Positions 35,564 to 54,505 of a stretch of 64,000 nt of DNA are shown in pieces. The notes under the pieces are model-generated. The model made no database searches and was not told where the DNA came from. It saw only the letters and a list, made by a program, of their open reading frames with translations. The stretch spans positions 44,601,201 to 44,665,200 of the forward strand of contig OZ038422.1 of assembly GCA_964036155.1 (NCBI GenBank), read 5' to 3'. The DNA is from Diploscapter coronatus (Eukaryota > Nematoda > Chromadorea > Rhabditida > Rhabditidae). Positions within the stretch are counted from its first letter, which is position 1. Every line of letters begins with the position of its first letter. The position numbers and the translations under genes are program-made.

Positions 35564-38500
35564 TTATTTGAAAGAAGCATCCGAATGACATAGGGGGCAT
35601 AATTTATAATTCCTGATTTCTTCTTCGTAGGCTCGATGCTTACAGACCAAGCATAGCCAAAATTGATAACTCATCAGCGTTCTTCCTGACACTATACAGA
35701 CGGGGAACTAAAGATTATATTCAAAATTGAAACTCAGATATAATGTTGGTTTTCTTTACCTTGGTATCGCAGTGATTGCAATACAAAGCATAGTCATTAA
35801 CCGGCTTCCCACAGGAATTACATTGCACCTCTTTTTTGTGCAGATCTGTAGGTGGGTGGCTAAAAATAATAATAAAAACGTTTTTTTTTTCTCTAATAAA
35901 CGTTAAATTTTAGGTCTTTTCCGGAAAAAAGTTGATTTATAAAAATAATCTAGTTTTAGACTTCTGTAGAAAGTTCATACACTTTTTAGGGAGGAAGGTT
36001 GAAAAAATCATTTTTAAGCATTTCAAAAATACCGTATAAAGATATTCCGGGCTAGCGTTTCTATAGAAGTTTTCTCATCGGAGCTATTCGGCAGTTTTTC
36101 CAGGGCCATGAACGCCTTGGAGCACACGGCAAATTGCCTTGTTGTGGCAGAACAAAGTGCCAACAGCGAATAAATCTCCGATTTTTCCAGAATATCGTCG
36201 TATTCCGTCAAAAGCAGAGCGGTTTTCATCGCACCCTCTGTGTTTCCTGCAAATCGCATTGGTTTTTATTCGTTTTATAGATTCTTGGTTTTTTTTATTT
36301 CTCGATTTTTACCCGCATAAAGATGTCTGTGAGCCAGCATAAGGAAATGATAGGCCTCCGCGCCTCTCCAAGCTCCATCGATTAATCTACTCTCTTCCAT
36401 CGTCACATTCACATCTTCGTCCAGTAAACTCGTAAGTCTTGCAGCGGCCTAGGTTCATTTTTTAAGATTAGGGTGTTTTCGAATTATAGTAACCTCAGCG
36501 TTAGTATCCTTTGCGTGTTTGGCCTTGTTATGGTCGTGGTATTCCTCTACAAGTAGACCTCCTAAGACGTATAACTTTTTGAGTCTCAATAATGGAGCGG
36601 CCTTGTGTTTTTCGTCACCCGCAATCTTAAAAATATTTCAAAAATTAAACGAAAAACAAGAATATTCGGACATCAAAAATAATCCTCGCAGCGTCCAAAT
36701 GTCGGCCCGCCCTTCTATATAACTGCACCGCAGCGAGGGTTCGTTCATTCGAGCCTGTTAAATCTGTCACGTATTTCCCCAGCATCGAGTTGACTTGAGC
36801 TAAATTGTGAGAACCAGAGAGGTCGACAGCCTGAAGTAAAAGGTATCTTCTCAAAACTAGAAGATTCTTCTGAAGAAAAGTTTTTTTTTCCAATAAACTA
36901 CGTTTTCCTTGAAATAAAGTTGATCTTGATCAAATAAACTTTTAAACCAGCACTTTTCTTTATTGTAGGTTGGCTTAAAGCTGATCTTCCTTTTATTTTC
37001 CGTTAAATTGATTGAATTTACCCTATCCCACTGGTTGAGTTGAATGCAAGTATCCAGTGCTTCTTTTACAGACCCATTCCTTAGAAAGCAATCTATCGCC
37101 TGCTCACATTGGCCTGAACTCGCGAACACGTGGCCCATTTCCTGAATTTAAGCTCAATGGTTAAGAACGGGCTAGAAACTGGATGATATATCACAAACTT
37201 GTATCTCATGGTGATTAAGGATATGCTTAAAAACGGATAAAGTATGAAATTTTTAAATCAGCGTACCACTAAAAGGGGATCCCCATCAGGTAATTGTTTG
37301 GATAGCATTTCCAACGCGGAAAAATCGTCAGTTTTCACGTAGCACCGGATCAACTCCTTATAAGCGCGCGATTGCTCGAAATACGGTATGGCCTTAGCCC
37401 ATTTGAATCCCTCGTAAAAATATTCCCCGACTTTTCTGGTGGCCTCGATTTTTAGTTTGTCTTCAGCTGCCTTAAAATTTCCTATGATCTCAATTTAAAA
37501 AGACACGTTACCTTTCCACTAGAATTAGCTCCCAAAAGCTTCAAAACGTGCAACCAGTTTTGGTTCTTCATATGCATTTCTAAAGCGAGATCTTTTCTAT
37601 CAGCATTGACAAAATACTTTTCGGCGTCATCAGTTTTCCCCAAGAAAGCGGCGACCTGAAATAAAACTCCTAGGTCGAAATAAAGTTTAAATTCAACCTC
37701 AGCCTTCCTAAGTTCCAAACTCTGAACACTCCTAATCCGCTTGCAAAATTGAAGTCCTGAAAAATCCAGCAGTTTTACAAACGCGTGCTCAGCCATTTCA
37801 AAGTCCTGCCTTTCTAAGAAGACATTTGCTAAGAGAGACCTAAAATCGATTTTTTCATTCAAAAAAACGTTCGACTTACCATAACTTAGGATGAGGATTC
37901 TTCTCGACATAAGCGACAGCTTCCTTATACTTCATTCTTTCCACGAAGCTCTTGGCATTTCGCAAAGCCTAATAAATAGTTAATTAGGATAATTAACTCA
38001 TTTGATTACCTTAATTTCAATCTCCACCACGTATCTCTTCTCCGGTCTTTCGGGGCTTAACAATAGTGAGTCTATCAATGCGGTTTTCACTATTAGGCCT
38101 CGGAAGGAGCAGATATAACTTTAAAAGAATTGAGAATAAAAAATTACATTAAAAAAAATTTACCCCGTTGAATTAATCGGCTCCTCAGCCTCAGTGCCCT
38201 TGATTATGATCATTTTAGCCTTTTCTGCCACAGCTATCATGTCTTCAGTGTCCTAAGAATTCAGTCTTTGAGATTTTTTATCCGATTCTTAACTAACCGA
38301 ATCCCATTTGAAGCACCACACGTCCTTTCTGTCTAGGGAAGTAATTTTATTGACTGAAGTCTCTCCGATATCGAAAAATCGCAAATTACTGGCGCTATCT
38401 GGAAAAAAAAACAAAACTTCTCGACTCTTTCATGGACTTACCCAGAGTAGCAATCCTCGAAAATCTGCAGTTCAATTCCATTCGGATTATATCTTGTGGG

Positions 38501-40878
38501 ATGGAATATCTTTGCAAAACTTTGCCATCGCTCAAGGAAATTTTGAAGAGAGCACCAGAATCACATGCTGCCATGAAAAACGTGTCGCCCATACAAATTG
38601 CCGTGATTGAATCGTTACCACGCTGGAACTGAATTACCGAAAATTTGGTAGGCTACCAAAAATGGCACCTACCCTTCTTCTCGACTCCAAATCACTACCC
38701 AAAGGTTGGTTTTCCAAGGCGTAGATTATATCTTCTCCAGAGCTTTGCAACGCTGAATTGACTCCAAGTAAAGTAGACCGTTTCGGCAGCGTGTAGTGCC
38801 AAATAAAGTATTGTTCAGTAGAAGCTACGACGCAGGCCAAACTATTTAGAGCCAGGTAACGGGGCTCGACTTCGATATGTTTAAAATCCATGGCGGTTCC
38901 TATTCCGTTACAGAGTTGAACAAAATACTGAATTTTTCAATTTCCGAAGAAATGAAATAGCAAAAAATATTTACCGCTCCAGTCGAGTCATCATTTTTAC
39001 TCGCCAAAACGCAATAGTCTCCGTTTGAAGTTATTTGTTTTAGATTAGAAACAGATTTAGTATAGGCCTCATCTAACTTAGCGTCGTAGAATACCACCCA
39101 GAACTCATCCGAATGCTGTCTTTCGTAGCAATAGACCACCGTGTTTCCGCAATAGCCCCATTTATATTGAGGCCGGATGCTTCCGAATAGAACGTTACAT
39201 TCTGACGCGCAAAATACTCGTAAGCCATTCGGATCCCAGCCAACGGCCGTCAAAGATCTAGTTGATGGAATACGGAGTGATGTCAACTTCTTCCCGAACG
39301 ATGTGATCACATGAATGATCGCCTGTTCATTTTCAGGAAGGTCCAATTGAAACCCGGAAATGGCTATAAACGATCCGTTCGGAGACCATCTAGCACAAGT
39401 TACTGTGTAGTTGGGAAATCTTATGACGATGGGATCTAAAAATGGTCTTTTCAAATTTCAAAAAAAAAATGTTCATACTAGGATCATTTTCATTTCGCAT
39501 GATTTGTAGAATTCCATGAACATAGGCAACGAACAATCTTGGTTTGTTTACAAGAAATCCGGAAGACACATCGATTGGGTTATCGATAGGGACTTTGGCC
39601 GCTTTTCTCAACTGCTCCATTTGGACTGCTTCGTCGTTCTCCATGAACAATTTAGGCTTCATGAACGGTCGGTAATACTTGATGCATACGATTTGTTCTC
39701 GCTTCATTTCTTCTAAATTAGCTCTTTTTTAGAGGTTGATCTTCATTTAGAAGAGATCTCTTTTAATAAATTGATTTTTTCAGAAAGAGATTACTCTACC
39801 TGGGGACCGACTAGTCAAAGCCGCTTCAATGTCGATGCTTTCTAATGCGGCCATGTGGATCTTCATGATGAAGTTGCCCATCGAATCGTAGGTATGAACT
39901 TCCCCGTCAGCCATTCCAAATAGAAGGCAGGTACCATCCTGGGTCCACTAAATTTTTATCTCGGTATAACTGAAGTTTAGCCTCTACATCTTCTCAAAAA
40001 TTTTTGGTCTATTTTCGAAAAATTAACCTCTATTGCCGTCATCGGCACATTGAATTCCTTGTTCCAAATTCGATTTCCTTCCAGGGTTCCTACGATAACT
40101 AAACCATCCGCATAAGCTATAGCGATCCTCTGACCATCGCTGGTCCAACAAATGCCAACAACGTAGCTTTTATTTCTAAGGTTTCGATCGCTTTTCTCCA
40201 AACAGACTTCTCAAAACTCGACCCACAAATCGACTCGTAGAAAAAATAACGCATCGTTTCGAGAGAGGAGAAGAAGATATGTTCTTTTTCTCTCTCGATA
40301 CGACACGCTATTTTTCTGTGGGTCGATTTGCGGGTAGAGTTTTGAGAAGTCTGTCTCCAAGTTTGATCTCTTACCGATTGTTAACCATTTCCTCAAAATA
40401 AGCTTCTCCATGAGTCCCCCAGACAATAATCAATCCATTTGAATCACTTGTAGTCAATTTATGCTGGGTTTCATTCCAGGCGCAGCACAGTACGGTTACG
40501 TTGTGACCTTCCAAGGATTGGTTCACCGTCAGATTCCCCGTGCCCCACTTCGCTAGGTCTTCTGAAAGTGATAACAATTTGGTAAATGTTACCAAAATAA
40601 TAGTCTGGTACTTTCTTTAGCGATCCTGACCAATTTCAAGATACCACCCGTGCCACCGGTCGCTAAAATGCCAGTGTGCTGATTCCACTCTACACAGCGT
40701 AATTCATCCACCGCCGGTACACCAATCTGTAAAGAAGTGGGCGTGGCTTGAAAAATTTGGGGCGGAGCTAATTTAGCAAAAAATTGGGGCACGATTTTTT
40801 AAAACTCACCTTTTTATGAAGATAGATCGACATAGAATTAATGGTTTTGTCATTGTATTGAGCCATCTCGTGTGTCAT
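35564..40878 (-). CDS. WDR35: WDR35 / IFT121, IFT-A complex subunit
   Basis: Twenty-three exons from 40878 to 35564 give 1228 residues in frame (family usually about 1170-1200). WDR35 is a core IFT-A protein that works in retrograde ciliary transport and import of membrane proteins into cilia. The N-terminal WD40 part shows LTTSDSNGLIIVW, EEMVNNR, GNRIW and RPQYKWGYCGNTVVYCYER, all family landmarks. The second half is helical TPR-like, with NPHPKLW, EQAIDCFLRNG, LNQWDR, AWRGAEAYHF and EIYSLLALC. The C-terminus carries the expected CxxC pairs (CNSC, CNHC, CLVC, CPLC). Longest exon is 39435-38975. Intron 3 (40374-40176) holds a palindromic MITE. A TTTTGCAG acceptor lies 40 nt before the ATG, and other in-frame ATGs at 40866 and 40830 are possible starts. 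An intact IFT-A gene implies ciliated cells, at least sensory neurons. Confidence 0.96.
40195..40360. mobile_element. Palindromic MITE in WDR35 intron 3
   Basis: Bases 40202-40354 form one long imperfect palindrome: arms of about 65 bp, starting ACAGACTTCTCAAAACTC on one side, pair along their whole length around a short GA/CT-rich centre. TCTCCAA flanks both ends (40195-40201 and 40354-40360), consistent with a 6-7 bp target-site duplication. It fits entirely between the splice sites of the intron. Confidence 0.7.
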
Positions 40879-41519
40879 TTTTGGCAAGTTTTAGATTTTA
40901 TATAGGACCTTGAAAAGGCTGCAAAATTTCTTTATGTGATTAAGGATAGGAGATTAAAATCGACAGGGATGTTTGAAAGGAAACAATAAAATTGGTTGGG
41001 TTTGTGCGAGTGGTTACCATGGCGACATGAAAGCTAATAGTGACTGTGCATATTATTGGCAGATGGTTTTATTTTTACCTTTACTTTATAATTTATTTCC
41101 TTTTCAGATAAATAGTTTTTTACAGAGTCATGAAATTTTAGATCTTCGAAAAAATACTTTGACCGCGTATAATAAATAGCAAACTGAACAAATGTTTACA
41201 AGTGAATGAAAAATGAATAAATAAAAACAATTAAGTAAATGAAATTGCTGAGTACCGTAAGAATAAATATTAAAGCAATTTTGGTTTTTAAGAGAGAAAA
41301 GTTTATGAAGATGACGTAAAAGCGATTTTTTCTGATATAGAATTAGAAAATTTCGCCATACTGGAATATTCGTTGGAAAAGATCATTTTGGTGGGCAAAA
41401 AATTTCAAAACTGCGACTTGACCAATACATAACTTCCAATGAAGGAAATCTTTTCGAGTTTAAAACAAATATGCAACATTTGATTGATTTAAATAAATAC
41501 AGAAACTGAAAATAACCCT
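40879..41519. other. Short gap between CYFIP and WDR35
   Basis: About 640 bp separates the CYFIP stop from the WDR35 start on the same strand. It holds the TTTTGCAG acceptor at about 40919-40926 and a CTATATAAAATC motif about 20-30 nt before the WDR35 ATG. No gene is seen. Confidence 0.5.
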
Positions 41520-48733
<7,214 letters not shown>

Positions 48734-49117
48734 CGTCGCCAAGCTTCCGAATTCGCGATTTCCTTCGCCGAAATACAGAATCCGTCCACGATGTCAGATT
48801 TCAATCCTTCTGAAATTCTAAGTTTTGTAATAATTTTTCGAGAAAATAAAATGCTAATTTATTAACGAAGATAATTGCCCCAATTAACGGAGAATTTGAA
48901 GGGAAATATAAGACGTTGTTGGCCAATTCTACGGGATTATTCATCAGTCAACAATTTCTTTCAGGATGAATAAAGAAATGCATTGTGGTGTGTGAGAGAC
49001 AGTCAGAAACGAAGAGTGAGAAGGAGAGAAAGAGTGCAAGGGAGCGCGATTTGAGTCCAGAGACGATAGACGGAACAAACGCCGCGCAATTGGCTAGAGC
49101 CTGTTCAGACAGTTGCA

Positions 49118-49256
49118 GTGCAGCTGGCAACTTGGAACCTGCAACCCGCTCGAAATAGCATGGAAAATCAAGAGAACACAAGAAGTGATGCAATTGCGCT
49201 CTTTTGATTTCCCATGCTATTTCGGGCGAGTTGCAGGTTCCAAGTTGCCATTGCAC
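49118..49256. mobile_element. Palindromic MITE upstream of CYFIP
   Basis: A 139-bp palindrome with arms of about 60 bp. The left arm contains GGCAACTTGGAACCTGCAAC, and the right arm holds its exact reverse complement; further in, GAAATAGCATGG also pairs. The loop is short. No coding potential and no clear target duplication. Confidence 0.65.
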
Positions 49257-49822
49257 CTAACGTTTGAACGGATCCATAAATTCTCAGTAACGCACCAAGT
49301 TCTTGTCGATGGGAAATGTTTGAAAATAACGTAAAAAGATTTATTGGATTGAGGTGAAAGTGGTGGTGTGGTTGAATGAGAGCTTGTGGGCGAATTCGAG
49401 AATGGCAACTTGCTCTTATCCTTGCCTTTTTTAAAGAAGGCCAACTAGTCAGTTCGTCAATGAATCTCTGTGAAGAGCAGGGAGGCGATCGATAATCAAA
49501 GTGTCTTCTCTGCATGTTGTCATCCTGACCTTCCATTCATTCGTTCATCTTTTCTCGAGCTTTGTGCTTCACTCTTCTCAATTTGTCTATCGATCTTCAA
49601 TTTGTTCACTTTATTTCGGACTTTTTGAAAAAAACTAGAAATTTCCTCGCTATCAAAACTTTCTTTTCAAACCTTTCGAATTGTCTAAACTTCTAAATCA
49701 CTTATCCTCCTAATTGACCGATCTTTTCAAAAAGTCTTCATTTCAATCCAGACTTCTAGAGAAGCTGAATGATTTAGGAGATAGGCTATTGGATAATTCG
49801 AAAAGATTTTCTCTCTGACAAT

Positions 49823-49923
49823 CAGGGCTGGACAAAGCTTTGTCTTCGACTTTTGAAAAGATTTGTTGAAACCCTGTCTTTGACTTTGATTTTTTTTTTC
49901 AATTGTAGTTTTGACCAGCCCTG
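49823..49923. mobile_element. hAT-like MITE upstream of a zinc-finger gene
   Basis: A 101-bp unit with inverted ends: CAGGGCTGGACAAAGC on the left, and CAGGGCTGGTCAAAAC reading in from the right. CAGGG termini of this kind are common in hAT elements. It ends about 90 nt before the start codon at 50015, so it may overlap promoter sequence. No 8-bp duplication was found. Confidence 0.5.
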
Positions 49924-50014
49924 TTGTGATACCACGTTCCTTCTGAGTTTTCCGAACTGTTCAATAGTTTTTCATTCCTTGTTTTTTAGCCTCAGCCTTC
50001 CGAGCCCGTCTTCA

Positions 50015-53000
50015 ATGGAGTCGATCGCGTGTTGTCTGTGTCCGATCGAGAAGCCCTCTAGCAAGTTGCTCAAGGAGCACATCTCTTTCGATCACCTGGG
50101 TGAGTTCTTGCAAAAGGCTAACCAAATCAGTCAGTCAATAATGAATCGATTCCAGACTGGCAGCCCTACAAATGCGCGTACTGCTCGAAGACGAGGGCCA
50201 GCAAGGCACAGCTTCTCGAACACTGCCTCGCTGTGCATCAGATCAGGGATCCGGAGGTAGGGAATGACTGAACAGACGACTTCAAACGTGAAGAGCAGTG
50301 AAATTTGTGTGTTGTGTGATATTCGACAACCCCTCACTTCACTTCATTGAACAAAAAGGCTTTTCCAGATGATCTACGAGAGCAGCGAGTCGAAGCACAC
50401 ACAGCTGAAGAAGTTGCTGATGGCGTCGGTGCGGGGAAAGAAGGAGGAGCTGATCGATGTCAAACCCGCCAATCTGACTGCTTTCCAAACGCCTCTCCGA
50501 TCTGCCACTGCACTTCACAACTCAACTTTCTGTAAGTTATTCAAAATGTGTGTGTGTTTTTATGAAGCTATCTTTGTCAAACTTCGTAAATCCATCCAAA
50601 CATTTCCTGTCCCATATTTTTCTCAGAATTCTCGAATGTTCTACTGAAATAGCTCTAGAAATAGGATGGTTTGAGTTTTTGCACTGTAGATTTCTTTATA
50701 GCAGATATTCACTTCTCTTCATCTGCAAAGAGATCTAAAATTCGCCCTTTCAGCGACAGCAGCAGCAGTAAGCTACGTGAACGACATCTCCTCTCTGGAC
50801 GCGACAGCCGATTCGCTCCTGCAGCAGGCAGACAGCAACTTCTCCAACTTCATCTCCCCTATTCCCGCCTACTCGCGCAGGAAGATCAGATCCTGGAATC
50901 CGTGAGTTGTTTCGCGACAAATTTCGGCTATGCATTTGTTTTCTTCAATAAATGTCTTTATGAAAAGTAAGCAAAGCTCACTTTTGCCTCCTGAACAAAT
51001 CCTTTTCTTCGTTTAATGGAAAATCGATGTGAAGATAGTTGATATAAAACACAAAAAACATCCTAAATAAATAATGTAATTAATTGCATTTTCTGAGGGC
51101 AATAATAGAAGGCAGTTTATGAAATTCTAAAAGAATGCGTTTTCAGTCGTTATTCTCCGTCCTCTTCGCCAGAGAGGAAGTATTCGAAGCATCCGGAGAA
51201 GAAAGTGGGTAAAATGCCAAAGACCGAGCTCAAAATGAAGAACAGCAGTGGAAGGACTGTCCAGGTCAAAAAGGAATCCATCGATCCTGCGTGAGTTTTT
51301 CATATTCTTAAAAATGATCTGAGACCTATTCTTCTTCTATCAAAACTAAACGAGTCTTATCTTTTTGTGAGTCTCGAAAAATAATCTTTTCAAAAATGAA
51401 AGATTTCCTTTCAGCAACAATCCGAACTTCATTCTGTGCAACTGCTGCAGAAAGTACGTGCTGAAGGAGAATGTTAAGCAGCATGCCTATAAGCATATCT
51501 TCAAAGAGGAAAATGTAAGCAAATTGAATCGACCAGATCTTTGTAGTTTTCACCCTTCTTTTCATCAAGATTTTCTCGAGTATAATTGTCAATCACAATG
51601 ACCTCTCAGATCATGTGTCTATTTCAGCTGGCAGCATTTTCGTGCAGCTATCCTGACTGTTCGTTCCGCAGTCACAACAAAATGGGCGTGGCCGTGCACA
51701 TTGGCATGATTCACGCACACGAAGGCGACTACGAAGTCAAGGAAATGCTCACCAAAGACATGGAAGGCAAGGCTGTGGTGAGGAAATTGTCTTGTTTTTA
51801 GATCGAACTTGGGATTCATAGATTTCGTGCAGCTAAAGTTTGAGATAGAATCCATTTGTTGCAAATCAGCCAAATAGTCAATGATAGAAATTTCAACAAA
51901 AAATTACGTCAGAAAATTTCCTACTAACGGATTCTTAACTTTCTAAAGGCATTTTTAACACGACACTTTGGAAAGTACGTAATGATAATTAGTCAAGCCT
52001 TCGATTCCAACGTTTCCTTTTCAGCGGATGATGGAAAAATGCTTCGACCAGGCAGAAGTAAAAGCGCAGGACTTTGCAGAGAAATTTGTAGGAGAATTGA
52101 AACGTAACTAAAATAAATGGAATGACTTTAGGACGACCGAGAGTCGATAATTCGGACGATCAAGAAGAAGACGAACTCGGTGAAGACGTCCTTCTGCCAG
52201 ATTTGTCAGAGGGATTACGTCACCAGAACTGACTTCGTGAGTTTAGATTTTTCATTTTGAAAATCAATGAAGTTATACGATATTTTCTATCATGGATAGG
52301 ATTGTGCGATCTCGAGTTTAAACTTAAATCAAGCTAAATTCGCTAGAAAGTTCTATTTGAGTTTGAGTTCCAAATCGTTCCAACTCCGTTGATTTCTGAC
52401 TAGAAATCCTAGAAAAATTTCTGGACAAACTTACTGATTCATAAGCATTCGATTTTTTCAGCTGTTCCTCCGCCACTTGGGTCTGCACATGAAGAATATG
52501 CACGGTCTTGTCCGGTTTGCGTGCAGTGCATGCGAGTACACCACGCCGCAGTACGAGAACATGCAGAGGCACGCCAAAACCATGCACGGGAAAGTGGACT
52601 GCTTCACTGATGAAATCGGGGTGAGCTTTGTTTGTTGGTTATATAAAAGTTGAAAAAGGTTATTTAGACATTGATGTATAAGATCAAAAACGAAGCTTTT
52701 TTCAGATTTCAAAATATTCAATATATCAAATTTTCGGGGGGAAAAATCGCAATAAAATATCGTTCTTTTCAGACCTGGTCTCCAGCCCAGATTCGGAAGG
52801 TCTCGAAGCTGTGTTTCGGCAGCGAAGATCTGGCGTTCAGCCGACTGCCCGACGAGTGGCATCTCAAGTGGAAGACCTCCAGTTCGGAAGCTGATGTGAG
52901 TTGCAAATTGTTTAGCTGTTTTATGCTATTTTTCTCCCGAACCCAAGAAAATATGAGAAATTTTACATTAAAATTTAAAGTGATCATTGCAATCATAAAT

Positions 53001-53344
53001 ACTGAAATTTTGTATAATTGAAAACGTTTCATAATAAATCAAGAATCAACTCTTTTTAATTTCTTCCTAAATTACTGAATTTTCAGTCCACTATGACGAC
53101 CGACACGAACACATCGACGAGTGAGGCGCAGCTGAATCCGAGCGAGATGGGAATGGTGAAGATGGAATTGAAATCGGAGATGGATAAGGAGAATCAGACT
53201 GAGAAGGATGGAGAAGAGAAAGTGATGGAAATGAAGAATGAGACAGAAGAAGTGGAGCACGCTGCAAATGATACAGAGAAGGAGAATGCTGCCTGGGACG
53301 AGTTCGAGAAGGTCAACTCAACAGTTCATGACGCCATCGAGTAG
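50015..53344 (+). CDS. C2H2-type zinc-finger protein, paralog 2 (six fingers)
   Basis: Twelve exons (50015-50099, 50156-50256, 50369-50531, 50754-50901, 51147-51290, 51415-51514, 51628-51777, 52025-52087, 52132-52236, 52462-52620, 52773-52895, 53087-53344) encode 532 residues in frame. Fingers in order: CCLC and CAYC (both C-x2-C-x12-H-x4-H), CNCC with the KQHAYKH ending, the C-x4-C unit CSYPDC, CQIC and CSAC. After the last pair comes the family module TWSPAQIRKVS...CFGSEDL...LPDEW. A Ser-rich, basic linker separates fingers 2 and 3, and the tail is Glu/Lys-rich and acidic. Most exon boundaries and phases match paralogs 1 and 3; the second finger here is split off by an extra 56-bp intron after HL. 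A TTTTTTAG acceptor lies 25 nt before the ATG. Nucleic-acid binding is inferred from the fingers; target and process are unknown. Confidence 0.85.
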
Positions 53345-54505
53345 ATTTAATTTGAATAAGCCATTCGTTCAATATTCTCATGATTAGTTGCAGAGATGTT
53401 TCGATTTTAACCTATTTTATCTGCAACTAGCAGCTGAAGCTGAATTTTCATATCCGTCGATATCTGACTAGTTGTTTGTTTTCTTATCTCTCTTCTTTGA
53501 GTTTTACTAGTTTCATCATCAGTTTAATGATTTTTGTACGTTACTAAATTTTAGACTAGGTGGTGCAGGAAAAAGAAGATCAACTTGTGAAAAATTCAAG
53601 GGGTTTCATTTCATTATGATGCTATCTATTCTATCTTCTTGTTTATTCTCTTCTGTTATTTTATTCTAAATATTTGTTAAACTTACCTCTTATAATCCTA
53701 CACGGGGTATGCAATGGGTATCAAATTAATATTTTTGTCATCGTACTTTGAAATTGTTCATCTTTCGAATTTGTTTGTTGATGTCTCGGGTTGAATAAAA
53801 GTTGTTCAATTTATCTTTTGGAAATTCAATAATTGTTTTTGACAATTGTTGGTTGCAGCAATTCCCCCCTTTTCAAAAATTTTAATTATCTTTTCCTCTC
53901 GCATCTCACGCATTTTGTGTCATTACTTCACCTGCCTGTAAGCGCCACCGTCTCTCATCAACTGGTCAGTTTGAAAGGCAAGTAAGAACGTGCCTAAGTC
54001 GCAAGTCAATGAAGGAAGGGAGATAGTGAGAGTTGAGTTGGAGTAGTGGAGGTTGGGTAACGTTCTGTATCGCCTATCGTGCAGTCCCTGTGAAAGTTTC
54101 AAAGAAACCGGAACCAGAGAAGGAAAAGAATACAACCCAGTCGAATATTTTAGTTTTGCCTTTTAGACATGAAAAGCATGAATATCAATTTCTGATGCAG
54201 GATTTTTGTGCATTTCGAGAACATCAACAGTTCCGGTCAATCAGCAGAAAGGATGGTTCATTTTTGAGAGAAAATTAAATTAATTGAATTGTTGAAGCAT
54301 TTTGGGGATTTTTTTTAAAAATAATTTCCGACCTTTCGAAAAGCAAATCACAATTCCTGCCTACTCTGCAGAAAATCCAGCAAACCTATCCCCGAAAAAT
54401 CGTTAAGTTCGTTGATTCTCGTATTTTTTTAAGATTTAATTTCACGAATTCTTTGCTTTTCTCTGCCTATTTTGTATGATTGTTCATTTCAGGGGTTGAG
54501 GCAAA
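53345..54505. other. Spacer between tandem zinc-finger genes
   Basis: About 1.16 kb. AATAAA at 53794-53799, 450 nt after the stop, is a candidate polyadenylation signal for paralog 2. An 81-codon frame at 54033-54278 has no recognisable sequence and I do not call it. CATTTCAG ending at 54492 is the acceptor before paralog 3. Confidence 0.5.

Larger units (their letters stand above)
48734..50014. other. Region between divergent CYFIP and zinc-finger genes
   Basis: The two genes start about 1.28 kb apart on opposite strands, so both promoters should lie here. I see two transposon remnants (49118-49256 and 49823-49923) and no exon. No promoter motif can be supported. Confidence 0.5.
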
